Positions 47,961-58,835 of a stretch of 64,000 bases of DNA are shown here, one piece after another. The stretch's first letter is position 1. Every line of letters begins with the position of its first letter. The stretch is from positions 24,320,001 through 24,384,000 of the forward strand of contig NC_091674.1 in NCBI RefSeq assembly GCF_042453785.1. The letters are read 5' to 3'. The position numbers and the translations under genes were made by a program. Below the pieces are notes generated by a model. It had not been told where the DNA came from. It was given only the letters and a program-made list of their open reading frames with translations, and searched no databases. The DNA is from Malus domestica (lineage: Eukaryota > Streptophyta > Magnoliopsida > Rosales > Rosaceae).

Positions 47961-48473
47961 TTACGGCCTAAACCTTTGCCGGCACGACTGGCAAGTGATC
48001 TCCATGCACGTCGAGTCCATCTGAAGCATTGCCTTCTCCTTCATTCTCTCGGCCTTCTCCACTTCCTCTCTCGCTCTCTCCCACATGTGCCGGGCACGCG
48101 TAAACTCCGACTGAGCCAACTCCATCTCTCTCCTTGCGAGCTCCCTCACTCGCTCCGCGTACGCCTTCTCCGTAGCCGCCAGTCTGATTTGCTCCGCCGC
48201 CTGCCATTTCAAAGACTCCATGCAACTGGCTGCCTTGGGCTTCAAGACATCAAACTCGGAAGTATTCGGATTGGCGAAGGCATAACAATCCGAGGAAGAA
48301 GGTTTGGCTGGCCTTACACTGATTGATAATTGTAGGTCAAGCTGGGAATCATTAGGCCCTTCCTGCACTGCTGACTTTGATCGACGATATCTTATGGAAG
48401 AATCCGACGGCGGAGATGTCATCCAGTGAGGAGAAGGGAGGAGCTGCAACTCCTTTTGATCATCTCCTTCCAT
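47961..48473 (-). CDS. Short IDD-related coiled-coil protein, no zinc fingers
   Basis: The 170-residue protein starts MEGDDQKELQLLPSPH. It has an LxLxL motif (LDLQLSISV, near residues 45-53), which in plants often acts as an EAR repression motif. A long charged coiled coil follows at about 88-150 (KWQAAEQIRLAATEKAYAER...), then a C-terminal cysteine cluster CMEITCQSCRQRF. The coiled coil and cysteine cluster resemble the C-terminal region of INDETERMINATE DOMAIN factors of the IDD14/15/16 (SGR5) group, but the four C2H2/C2HC zinc fingers are missing. Proteins of this type are annotated as IDD16-like in other plants. A nuclear role as a regulator binding full IDD proteins is inference. It is one exon; an ATG 26 codons upstream is less likely because the segment is cysteine- and phenylalanine-rich without family similarity. 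Confidence 0.8.
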   Translation of the reverse strand: MEGDDQKELQLLPSPHWMTSPPSDSSIRYRRSKSAVQEGPNDSQLDLQLSISVRPAKPSSSDCYAFANPNTSEFDVLKPKAASCMESLKWQAAEQIRLAATEKAYAERVRELARREMELAQSEFTRARHMWERAREEVEKAERMKEKAMLQMDSTCMEITCQSCRQRFRP

Positions 48474-48810
48474 TGGAAATAAAAAGAAGCAAATGAAGGG
48501 TTTTTTAGTACAGATATGACTGATGCAAAAACAGTTTGTGTGAGATGCCAAAAGTTGCGTGCCCTATATACACACACACGCACACACAAAACTAAAGCAA
48601 GCCCAAATTACCATCATGCCCATGTTTAACGTTAATTTCTGGATTAATAGGGTAATGGAATCAAGAGATGGTAGTCCAAGAAATTATAACAGTCTCACAT
48701 TATATTATTCAATATTAAGCATTCAAGGGAGATTAATCAATCAAAGAATGCATAATTTTTTTTTTTTATTTTTTATTTTTTTTTATCAAACGATAGATTT
48801 GTTAGATTAG

Positions 48811-48977
48811 AGGTCGCACTTGGTGCGATGGCAAGTGCCTTCGCCCATGAGCGGTAGGTCTCGGGTTCGAGACTTGGGAGCAGCCTCTCCATAAATGGGG
48901 GTAAGGCTAGCCGACATTCACCTCTCCCAGACCCTGCGTAAAGCGGGAGCCTTGTGCACTGGGTACGACCTAGATAT
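48811..48977 (+). mobile_element. Au-type SINE, apparently intact
   Basis: The body begins AGGTCGCACTTGGTGCGATG and shows the pol III A box (TGGTGCGATGGCAAG) and B box (GGTTCGAGACT), then the conserved Au stretch with CTCCATAAATGGGGGTAAGG and GCGGGAGCCTTGTGCACTGG. A perfect 14-bp target duplication ATTTGTTAGATTAG flanks it at 48797-48810 and 48978-48991. It is non-autonomous and moved by LINE machinery. Confidence 0.95.
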
Positions 48978-48991
48978 ATTTGTTAGATTAG

Positions 48992-50106
48992 GGAGCCAAC
49001 GAAATTTGAACGTGCAAAGACAGCACTTGTCTCCACCACTGTGGTAGAAAGCCACCTACAAACAAGGCATAATTAGTGCTAGTGAAGATTGAGGATATTT
49101 GACATACAATTATTTGAAAAATATTTTCTTGTCAAACTGTCTCACATGCTATATTTTAAAATTATATGCGACATTTATAACATTGACATATAGTTCGATA
49201 AATGTTTTTGTTCAAACAATCTTACATATCCAAGAAATGCTTTATGGTCAACAAATCTCACACATTTGATCATTTTGTTTGACCAATCAATATCTAATAA
49301 GAGAATGTTACTCTGCATAAATTTATGCAATAACGACCATTTACATCCCTTTGTATTTTTTTATTTGAACAAATGAGTAAATGTGTTAAGTATCACAATG
49401 GACTAACAATAATGTAATTCAAATTTATCTTCAATGAGAATCGAATATATGACATTTCACTTATAAATAAATAAAAAATATCACTACACCGTTCCCATTT
49501 AAGAACAACGAGAATCCCAGTGTTCGTTACAGAAGAGCCAACCCCCAAGTAAAAATAACGGATCACGTAATTGGGTTATGATTTGCCTTTTTTCCCTTCT
49601 ATCTTCTTTCTTCTCACTATTTAATCTCTTTGACCCTCTTTTTTTTTTTTTTTTTTTTTTTATTTATGGGACATGACTGAGGATGATGAAAGGGCGCGTA
49701 ATAATTACAGTCGCACGTGCGGTTTGGTTTTTTGGACGTAGATTCAGAGGCTTTATTGGTAGGCCCATTGTTGTCGGCCCTCTTGTACAAAAAAGGAAAA
49801 AATGATCATTTCCAGATTTTTTCCATCAAATTCTCTCGATCAATCAATCTGGATATTTAAAATTTGATTAAACGACTAAAATTATTATAATTTTTAAAAG
49901 CTCTATATTTTTAGCAGTTTGATTAAATTTCAAAAACTCAAATTGATTGATTGATTGAGATGATTTAATGGAAGGGATCCGAAGATGATCCATTTCCTAA
50001 AAAAAGCGACCCACTTTTATATCTCAACCGCTCCACGCTTCGGGCAGATTGGCACGTGAGGCTGAGGACCATGATTGGGTCTCTGATCCTGCCACTTGAG
50101 CGGTTG
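48992..50106. other. Spacer with SINE and MITE remnants
   Basis: No gene is seen. A minus-strand SINE-like remnant lies at about 49377-49480 (GATTCTCATTG and TTATTGTTAGTCCATTGTGA read on that strand). A T run is at about 49640-49661, and a foldback remnant at about 49808-49984 (see 59218-59396). Confidence 0.55.
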
Positions 50107-50275
50107 GAGATATTTTTCAGTGTAACTAGTACACAGGATAATACACCACGTGCCATTATACAAATTGTGAGATATATGTGCTAAAAAGTTAATAACTTAA
50201 AAAATAAAATTTCTCATCATTCCTATTAAAACACGTGGTATATCATTTGTGTTCCCGTCATAATTAAAAATTTCT
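50107..50275. mobile_element. MITE family copy 1
   Basis: Inverted ends carry GATATTTTTCAGTGTAAC and, on the other side, GAAATTTTTAATTATGACGG (reverse complement), each followed by a CACGTG-type word. Related copies lie at 50285-50458 and 57367-57508. Confidence 0.7.
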
Positions 50276-50284
50276 ATAGCAGTT

Positions 50285-50458
50285 GAAATTTTTTTCATTG
50301 TAATTGAAACACATGAGGTACACCACGTGTTTTTTTTATATTAGTGGTGAAAAATTATATTCTTTAAGTTATTAACTTTTTAACATACATAACACACCAT
50401 TTATATAATAACACATAATTTACCACTCCGTGTTCCGATCATATTAAAAAAATCTCTA
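50285..50458. mobile_element. MITE family copy 2
   Basis: It has the same termini (GAAATTTTTTTCATTGTAAT; GAGATTTTTTTAATATGATC) and the shared interior TTAAGTTATTAACTTTTTAA. It lies 9 bp from copy 1. Confidence 0.7.
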
Positions 50459-50887
50459 GTTGGATCAGACGGGTCCCGCCAAAGAGACATCTCTTCAACA
50501 AACATCATGTGATAGGGAGGTTCACTATAAAAACGTTGGGCATTCAGTTGAACCCACTACTTTTCTCTACTTCTCTGGATTTGAGGTGTGTTCTTTATTC
50601 CTTGATGATTTAGATAAGGTGCTGATAATAATGTGGATAATACGTCAATAACAAAACGTTAGATATATGATCATTGAATAAAATTTGTCGTTTAGTAAAA
50701 GACGAACATCTTGCAAATAAAATTTATGTAACTTGTTGGCTGCTATGGTTTTTGAGTTATTTTCTTCAATATTATGACACGTTTACTTATTGGAAAGTTG
50801 AAACAAGAGAAGTTGTGAATAAAAAAGGGAAAGAAGAAATGCATATTATCAGAAAAGGAATGCTGCAAAAAGAAGGAAAAAAGGATT

Positions 50888-50894
50888 GTTGACA

Positions 50895-50927
<33 letters not shown>

Positions 50928-50967
50928 ACCTTAATCTGGCGCCTTAGACCAACTCGGCCATATCAAC
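50888..50967 (-). tRNA. tRNA-Leu (anticodon AAG)
   Basis: On the minus strand an 80-nt class II tRNA folds cleanly. The acceptor stem GTTGATA pairs with TGTCAAC (one G-T pair), the A box is GGCCGAGTTGGTC, the anticodon stem CCAGA/TCTGG closes a loop TTAAGGT giving anticodon AAG, a long variable arm follows (GTCCGAAAGGGC), and the B box is GGTTCAAATCC. It reads CUU (and CUC by inosine) leucine codons. No intron. It looks intact. Confidence 0.96.
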
Positions 50968-51142
50968 TTCGGTGCTGGAACAAGCGAAATATATTGATAT
51001 GTACATGCCAAGAAACAGATGTACCACTTGCACGGCATTGGATTGGAGGACATGCACGTCAAAGTATAGAAATGGAAGATCAAAAGGTTTTTAGTTTTTG
51101 GTCATGGACATGACAAGTCCCACCGATAACTGAAGTTATTGG

Positions 51143-51504
51143 TAGATCTGTAAACGGGTCGGGTTTATTAGATTTGGGTCGGGTTAAACCCAACCCGTTA
51201 AGTTAACGAGTCACTTGAACTCAACTTGTTAAGCTAACGAGTCATCCGAACCCGACCCGTTTCATCCATTAACAATTTTTTTTTTTTTTTTGCATAGAGT
51301 TTATATTTTGTTGTTAAGACTTTACTGAAATTACTAAAACATCATCAATTAACTAGTGTTAACAGGTGCTAACGGATTTACCCAAAGTGACCCGTTAGTT
51401 AACGGATTAATCCGTTAACGATCCGACCCGTTAAGCATCCACGTAAATACTAATATTAACGGGTCGGGTCGGGCTAACGAGTAGGATCCAAAATGCCAGG
51501 TCTA
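51143..51504. mobile_element. hAT MITE with CGGGTCGGG arrays
   Basis: The ends are TAGATCTG and TAGACCTG (reverse complement), flanked by a perfect 8-bp duplication GTTATTGG at 51135-51142 and 51505-51512. Subterminal zones are packed with ACCCG/CGGGT and GTTAACGG words on both sides. It is 362 bp and non-coding. Confidence 0.92.
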
Positions 51505-51512
51505 GTTATTGG

Positions 51513-52622
51513 TATCCATTTGTCTCTGAGATGCTGCCATCAAAATCGAGTGGAAAGCTTGCATTACAGGGGAAAGTTGTAGGTTTTGGGGTGGACAAGG
51601 TGGGTGTGAAAGTTTGGGAGTTGGGGAAGGCTTTTGCTAAGGGTATGTGCCCCTAATCTATACTTGTCATCCTTTTGGATCTGCCCAAATTATCCCACCT
51701 CATTTGGGGTAGTGATGGAGGTCACTCAAACTTTAGGACAATGATTAATTTATCATGGCCTCCAACTAAGACCTTCATCAAGTTTTGTTCATTGGAGTGC
51801 CCACCCCACCCCAATCCCTACACCTCTTATCATGTATTTCAACCCTAAAGTACTCCTAGGGAGATAGTGGCTAGGAGGACAATCCTACGGCAAGTCAAAA
51901 GTGGGAGTGACCCTTTAAAATGTGAGCAGTAACAACAATGGTTGCAAAAGACTCGTAGTTTAAGTGATCATATTGCAATGATTTTTTTAGAAAATAATTA
52001 TGAGACTTGTCGTTTTTTAAGAATTTTTTCATTCGAAAGTTTTCAGTTAATTTATGGGTTTAGAGTTCTTCCAAATTTTCAAATCCGCCATCTTCTATCA
52101 ATCGACAAACAGTTTTAAACCTTTATGTCACGTTAAAATTTTTTTGTTTGTTTATTTATTTTTATTTATTATTATTTTTGTTTTTTTAAAAGCTAGGATT
52201 TCACATTTTAAGGCTAAGAAGCCAAACAGGAATAAGAAAGCCTACCACGAGGCATACACCATGGTAGACCAACCAAGAACAAGGTAATGAATGGGGATAC
52301 AACCAACAGACACTTCAATCAAGTAAAAGTGTCACCCCAAACACCACCACATCTAAACTAATGAGGACACGGGAGACCATCATTACACAAGACCTGAACT
52401 AACGAAGATGGGGGCCAATTTTAACAATGTTATGTTGTGGGTTATTGTTCTTTGCCCATTTTTATGTTATTTTAGGTTTAACTATGCAACCTTCTGGTTT
52501 AGGATGATTTTCAAAATGAGCCAAGAAGTTTGCAATATCTAACAATAAATTGATGACGCGTGAGTTCGAAATTCTTATATGGACTAATGTGTAAGCCATA
52601 TTTACATCATATTGACAAAGAC
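51513..52622. other. Spacer, no gene seen
   Basis: There is no supported coding region or complete repeat in this 1.1-kb stretch. Confidence 0.5.
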
Positions 52623-52769
52623 GAGAGGATTTTCTGTGTGTCGGGAACATGAACCGTTACACTAAGTTTCATAAGACAAGTGATTTGATACTTGAAAATA
52701 AATTTTCAATCACTTGTATTGGGAAGCTTGGTGTACCAGGTCATGCTCCCGACATTGAAAATTCTCTCC
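52623..52769. mobile_element. Foldback MITE, 147 bp
   Basis: The arms are inverted: GAGAGGATTTTC...GTCGGGAACATGA against GAGAGAATTTTC...GTCGGGAGCATGA, and ACAAGTGATT on both sides of the centre. It lies about 215 bp upstream of the dCMP deaminase start. Confidence 0.75.
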
Positions 52770-52985
52770 ACCACCACTTGTAAGAATACAAGTTTTTTTT
52801 TTTTTGGTAAATGAATACAAACTTTTTTTATTACTATATTCACCACCCGCTTTTTGCCGCGCGTTTCCGTTTCTTCCCCAATTATTCACCTAATTTTCCC
52901 GCTATTTCTTCTACCACCATAACTCGAAGTTGGAAATTTTCTCGGGAAGTGACAGTGCGGCGGAAGTTTCTCCCTTTCCAATTCA

Positions 52986-55900
52986 ATGAACTCCCGCGAG
53001 CTCGCCCTGGTCTCCACCGCCGCCGTTTTCGGTGCCCTGGCCTCTGCGCTCACTTGCCGTTTCTTCTTTTCAAACCCTAAGAGGCAGTCCCCCAAACTCG
53101 ATTTGTCGAAAAACGGCGTCGTTTCCAGGAAATGCTCTTCTCAGAGCCCTTTCGACCCCTCAAAGCGCGAAGGGTTAGTGTCCAAAATTCCAACTTTTCA
53201 TAAAGCCCCTTTGATTTTGGTCAGACTTCTCTATTGCAGTAATAAATATATGAGTAATTAGTTACAAATTTTTACAAAAATGGTTAATTTTCACTCGTAT
53301 TATTGTTGGGTGTTTAATTTGTAACTGTATTCTTTTGTTTTGATTGCAGATATTTATCATGGGATGATTATTTCATGGCAATTGCATTTTTATCAGCTGA
53401 AAGATCCAAAGATCCTAACAGGCAGGTCATATTTCTCTGCTTTTTCATGTATGCATGCTGATGAATTTGTGATTAAATGAGGAGGAATTAATTTGAGAAT
53501 TAGCAATGAGAGTGTTGCACATTTCTTCGATTTGTGGTCTGATAAGAACTTGGTGAGTTAGACAATATATTGATTGGTCATTGGTGCTATGTTTTGTATT
53601 TGTGGTGTATAGGTTGGAGCATGCTTGGTGAGTGAAAATGGTGTAATTCTAGGTATGGGATTCGTTGACGTGGCCTCTACATCCAAATTACGTTGAATTA
53701 TAAATTATATCGCAGTATATTGTTCAGTGATTGTATGGCTCTTGTTGTCCATTGATTATGATTTTTACGATCATTGAACTTTTGCGAATGTAGTTTCCTT
53801 TGACTTCCAGCCAATTTCTCTCTTTTCAGGAATTGGATATAATGGGTTCCCGAGAGGTTGTTCGGATGACAAGCTTCCTTGGGCAAAGGTTTGTCTACGC
53901 TATTTGATGAAATTGTACAAAGAAAAAAGAATGATTATATGATGCTATGGTCAGTACTCAGTAGTAATTGGTAAAGCTGTCCTTTCTTGTTCAGAAATCC
54001 AGAACTGGGGATCCTTTGGAGACAAAGTATCCGTAAGTGTTTGTGCTTTCTTATATTAATTTTCTGACTCGTGGTCTGCTGTTTACTCTGAACTTATTCT
54101 GAAGTTGGAATCTAATATCTGTTTTATTTCCATTGCACTAGTCAAATTTATCATCCCACCGCTATCACATCATATCCAACGCTTGCGCTTTCATTGTATA
54201 CTTGTTTCAAATCTCTGGTTATTTCTCTTAGTATTTCTGATTTCGTTTTGCAGTTATGTTTGTCATGCTGAAGTCAATGCTATCCTAAACACGAATCATG
54301 CTTCTGCTGCAGGACAGGTTACTTCTAGTTACACTTACCCATTCCCATTAACTACGAATATATCATCTCCATCTGCTGACGTAGTATTATAATGTGGATT
54401 CGAACTAAAATGTTGTCCTCGACCAACTTGACGAAATGATGACCCTGAGGGACTTTTACTTGGATATGTTTGGTAGAAACTCAAGTTGTAAAATGTGCTT
54501 AAGTTTAAATGATGGTTGACTATATTTTCTTCTTTTCCATTTTGTGGTTATTCTGTTTCGTTGCCCTCTGTGACTGAAAGTACTGTGTGAAAGCTTATTC
54601 TCTATTTCTTTGCAGAGGCTTTATGTGACCATGTTCCCCTGCAATGAGTGTGCCAAGATAATCATTCAGGTTCTTCCTATGCTTTCCTTGTGCTTGTATT
54701 TTTCTGTATATCTGAAATAACCATGCTTATGTCATTCCCACCTCCCGCCTTCCCCTCCCTTCCTAGTCCCTCTCCAACCCGCTAAAACTCTGGTCATGAG
54801 CATGTAAAGAGATGGTAATCTAGTTTTATTGCCTTAAAATTTCAAGAACCTGAGCATTTGCACGTTCAATGTGGGACGTTGCCAGTGTCTAACCAGTTTG
54901 TTTTTCCTGCCAATTGCTTCTTATTTGCAGTCAGGAGTCGCCGAAGTTATATATTTTGTGGAAAAGAGGTTAAACAATCCAGAAGTTGCCTACATTGCTT
55001 CCCATAAACTACTATCATTGGCTGGTGTGAAAGTATGTGTCTCATTCACATCTTGAACTGTTCTATTAAATTCATTTTGATTTTGCATATGCTTTTGAAA
55101 TTAGAACATTAGGCTTTTAATCTCTTCAGCTTGACGTTTCCTAGTTTTGATGAGCAGTCGCTAATAGTTTCGCTAATTTTTCCCTTTAAAACGCTAATGC
55201 GTCTACGAGGTTGCTTGTGTGAACCTCCAAAGCGTTATCCAATTGAGTCAACCTGCAAATCCTTTATCCATAACACTGTTAGAATTCATTTGTCCCACAT
55301 CGGCCAGAAGGCTTGAGAACAAGCCATTTATATAAAATTACCCCATTCTAACTAATACCGAGACCTTTTGTATTAAAACCCCACACCTGACGGATTGAGC
55401 AGGTGGCCAAGTGGGGACAGTATCGATGTTGTTGGAGTGGGCCCATGGGCCGTCTACCTGAAATTTAAGATGGTATTAGAGCCAGGGGACGGGTCCGTAC
55501 ATCCACGTGAACGGGTGGGTCCCCTTTGGCCCCGCGCAAATGGGTGAGCCCTGACTTGGCTCCACGTAGGCCAAAAGATGCCATGTGCATTGGCCCAGCG
55601 CGAACGGGTGAGCCCCGGCGGCTTGGCTCTATGTGGTTGCCGATGTGTGGAACTCCACGTGTGACCCATAAAATGGGGTCTCACGTGCGGGGGAGTGTTA
55701 GAATTCATTTGTCCCACATCGGCTAGAAGGCTTGAGAACAAGCCATTTATATAGAATTACCCCGGCCAGAAGGCTTGAGAACAAGCCATTTATATAGAAT
55801 TACCCCACTCTAACTAATACCGAGACCTTTTGTATTAAAACCCCACACCTGATGGATTGAGCAGGTGGCCAAGTGGGGATATTATCTATGTTGTTGGAGT

Positions 55901-56043
55901 TGGCCCATGGCTCGTCTACCTGAAATTTAAGAAACACAGGAGCCGAAAACTTGACTGATATCTGTGTTTTTACGTCTCAATTGCAGGTCAGGAAACATCA
56001 ACCATACCTTAACCAAATTTTAGTCAAGTTTGAGGAGCCCTAG
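52986..56043 (+). CDS. Deoxycytidylate (dCMP) deaminase
   Basis: The enzyme converts dCMP to dUMP, feeding thymidylate synthesis. I infer nine exons: 52986-53173, 53350-53425, 53613-53652, 53830-53888, 53995-54032, 54254-54317, 54616-54669, 54931-55032 and 55987-56043, joining in frame to 225 residues, the normal plant length. Zinc and catalytic motifs are complete: CHAE at residues 137-140 (H138 binds zinc, E140 shuttles protons) and PCNEC at 163-167 (C164 and C167 bind zinc). [16 protein letters not shown] (104-119) is the substrate loop typical of dCMP deaminases. Residues 5-28 are hydrophobic ([18 protein letters not shown]), an N-terminal anchor or targeting segment found in plant homologues. 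All introns have GT-AG ends. Intron 8 carries a TRIM element. The assignment is firm. Confidence 0.95.
55275..55932 (+). mobile_element. TRIM element in the deaminase's last intron
   Basis: This is a miniature LTR element of 658 bp without coding sequence. The terminal repeats are 55275-55470 and 55696-55932, both opening TGTTAGAATTC and closing AAATTTAAGA. A primer site TGGTATTAGAGCC (initiator Met tRNA type) begins at 55471, a purine tract GCGGGGGAG ends at 55695, and the 5-bp target duplication AACAC lies at 55270-55274 and 55933-55937. The second terminal repeat is longer because of a tandem duplication of about 43 bp. The repeats are otherwise very alike, so the insertion looks young. 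It sits in the sense direction of the host gene. Confidence 0.92.
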
Positions 56044-57366
56044 ATTTTGTATCGTTCGTAACCATAAACCGGTAAACGGACCTTCATGCTCGGCGTAACA
56101 CCTTTTCCCCTCCCGAGTGTAAGCATCTAGTATTTGGTTGTTGTCTCTTGAATCATGACTCACTTGTAGGCACAATGTTTGTATTCAATTCTGCACTCTG
56201 GTCTGTTGTTAAGTTCTGAACCATGGAAGAGAAAATACCGAATCATATGAACTCACGAGACCTAACAACCTATTGTGATTGTATGGAAGTGATTTTTCAA
56301 TCTTCCGATTTCAATATTTCTGCCCGAAAAATTTGGAAGATGTGGAAAGCCATTCATGTCATTTTAGGACGGATTAGAAGGGAATCAACAAGAAGATTAT
56401 TATCTACAACACTAGAAAACCCCACCGAGCTTGATAAGTCTCTATTTGTCGGTGTCTATGGTTGAACCCCGCTACATGTAACATGAAATGAGTTTGATAA
56501 GTCTCTATTTGTCGGTGTCTATGATTGAATCTTGTTGCTTGTAACATGAAATGAGTTTGATAAGTCTATTTATTGGTGTTTTTTACTGACATCGTTACCG
56601 TCGTTATCTTTGATGTACTACTCTTGATCATGTAGTTTATGATCAGTCCAGTTTTCCTTTTTTTTTTTTTTGGTTGATCATGAGCAAATGTGTAAAAAAT
56701 AATAAGAAAAAAAGAAGTTGATGGTTAGAACTCTTTCCCAAATTTGTTGACCGTAATGTGCATGGAAAGTTTGTTTCTCACGGTTTGGAATTAAGCCACA
56801 TATTCAGTGAGCCGTATACTTATTTATTTTATTGAACAAAAGTAATAAAATTTCTGACAAAAAAAAAATCAATAAAATTAACAAGATAAGGCTCATTAAA
56901 TATGTAAATCAACTCCCAACTATTAGATTTTATTTAAAGAAAAACTAATGAAAAGAATTTGAAAATTTTGAGTTTTAACGATGATGACAAAATAAAGGGT
57001 AAAAGTGAATAGTATTAGATTTGATTTTTTAGTGTAAAAATATGGTTTTTCGTTATAGTAAACAGTATCGTGAACTTTTTGTTAAAACTTCTTACAAAAA
57101 TTAAATGTGTGTGAGAAGTAAAATGGAGTGTGAATATCACACCCTTTCTTTTATTCAAAGGGTCTAGATTCAAAGAAGACTGGAGAAGAGATAATCCAAG
57201 TCTAAATTTTTTGGCGCACGTCAATCCGTCAGATCATTTTGTCCGTGCAAATTTAGTTTTCTGGACCAAAAAATCAAACCAAAACATAAGTTGGTCTAAA
57301 TCTGTTTGTTTTGTGAGCACCCAGTTAAGTTTGACTAGTGCAATTTAAGTTGAAGAGTCGCTGGAT
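56044..57366. other. Deaminase 3'UTR and repeat-bearing spacer
   Basis: After the 3'UTR come tandem units of about 65-75 bp at 56427-56580 (core TTGATAAGTCTCTATTTGTC, two full copies and one partial) and a second copy of the dispersed repeat of 22345-22500 at 56935-57094. The open frame beginning at 56223 shows no domain and I do not call it a gene. Confidence 0.55.
56935..57094. repeat. Dispersed MITE-like repeat, copy 2
   Basis: It matches 22345-22500 over its length (AAACTAATGAAAAG, GAGTTTTAACGAT, TTTTTTAGTGTAAAAAT, GTTTTTCGTTATAGT). The two copies differ by many point changes, so both are old or come from different subfamily members. Confidence 0.8.
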
Positions 57367-57508
57367 GAGAAATTTTTAATTGTGACGGGAACACGAGTGG
57401 TACATCACATATTTTTAAGTTATTAACTTTTTGACACACATATCCCATTATTTATATCAGGACAAGTGGTATATCATCTCGTATAACGATAGCACTGAAA
57501 AATCTCTC
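57367..57508. mobile_element. MITE family copy 3
   Basis: The termini GAGAAATTTTTAATTGTGAC and GAGATTTTTCAGTGCTATCG (reverse complement) and the TTAAGTTATTAACTTTTTGA interior match the pair at 50107-50458. Confidence 0.7.
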
Positions 57509-57752
57509 GTCACTAGATACCTCTCATCGGTTGGCTGGCCTACGATGAAAACGAAATTGAAAAAACAAAAGCTTAATTTTGTCAACTAAACAAAAGTTCA
57601 AAGTATGATTCCAGGGAAGAATATGGTTAATTTTGTTCAACCATTTCCAACTAATGAAACTTCACCACCTTGACATTTGATTAAAACAATCAAAACTTAA
57701 ACATGTGTTCACACGAGATTGAGTATAAGCAGGAATGGCTGCTGAATTGTTC

Positions 57753-57925
57753 AGCAGCCAAATTAAATTGTTGTATTATGACCAGGGTTGGCCAGTAAAA
57801 CATGACTAAAAGTCAATAACCTATGACCATTTCGTAATTTAGCAGCCAAGTTAAATTGTTGTATTATTACCAGGGTTGGCCAGTAAAACATGACTAAAAA
57901 TCAGTAACGTATGACCATTTCGTTT
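57753..57925. repeat. 88-bp tandem duplication
   Basis: Two units start at 57753 and 57841 with AGCAGCCAA(A/G)TTAAATTG and share ACCAGGGTTGGCCAGTAAAA. They differ at a few positions. A T-rich stretch follows to 57980. Confidence 0.9.
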
Positions 57926-58018
57926 TCATTTTTCATTTTTTATTTTCACTTTTTTCATTTTTTGTTTTCACTTCAAAACAAAAAAGGAAAATAGTTTCAG
58001 ATGAGAAAAACTTGTGTG

Positions 58019-58835
58019 GGGCTTGACTTGTCATTGGACTTCGCTGAGTGACACTACAATCCACTCAAAACTCCCTACGTGACAAGTCTTAAATATAATA
58101 TCTTATCATTCTTTTATATTTAAAATTCTCATAATTATTTTTCACTAATTAATATATTATATATATCAACCTAATGTTTCCATTTTTTTCTTTCCCCCTT
58201 TTTTTTTCCTACTTTCCCCTTTTTTTTTTTCTTCCCAAACTTCCCTCCACTTTGTTTTGTCGTTCTCTTCATTATCTCCCACTCCTTTCTCTCTCCCAGT
58301 TGTGGTTCATGCTTTTTATGAAATTCCGCACTTTTTTCTTTAGAAAATTTCTTTACTTTCTTTCCCCCTCCTCTCTCCAAATACCTTCCCCCACTGTTTC
58401 TCTCCTCTCTATAAATACCAAAGTGCACACTCCAAATTATCGAGTTAATTTTTTCATAACCTATTTGTTATCTTTCACTTTATTTTGATCCTAGTAGCTT
58501 TCTATTTTCAAGAAAGTACATCTCTGCCAAATATGATTAAGAGAAAAAAAAAACCTTTATACGCCTATATATGTGGGTTATTCATGTCAAGTTCGCATGA
58601 TGAAAGTAACTATTGTATAAAGAACGAAATGAAACTTACAGATTCTTGGTTGCTTTCCATGATAAAATTGGAGTGGATGTTGAATTTTTTTTTTTTTTTT
58701 TTGAAGGAAAGCAAGAAACAAAACTGGAAGAGAAAGAAGTGGGAGAGAGTACTGAAGACCTAAGGAAAAACAAACGTGGCGAGTTTTGAGTGGATTGTAG
58801 TGTCACTTAATGAAGTCTAGTGGCAAACCAAGCTC
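58019..58835. mobile_element. Long-TIR element, ~0.8 kb, superfamily unclear
   Basis: The 60-bp ends 58021-58080 and 58774-58833 are inverted copies without gaps, about 83 percent alike by hand count, with an identical inner block (AGTGACACTACAATCCACTC). No target duplication was found. The interior is CT-rich, with a TATAAATA at about 58410 and a small open frame at 58485-58763 without a known domain. Long ends suggest a Mutator-like derivative. Confidence 0.7.

Noticed and set aside
50886-51113. Open frame of 75 residues starting MLTVGFEPTPF
   Set aside because: It is the reverse strand of the tRNA-Leu gene read as protein, a common false gene.
56223-56465. 80-residue open frame downstream of dCMP deaminase
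   Set aside because: It sits in the probable 3'UTR, overlaps the tandem repeat and shows no known domain.
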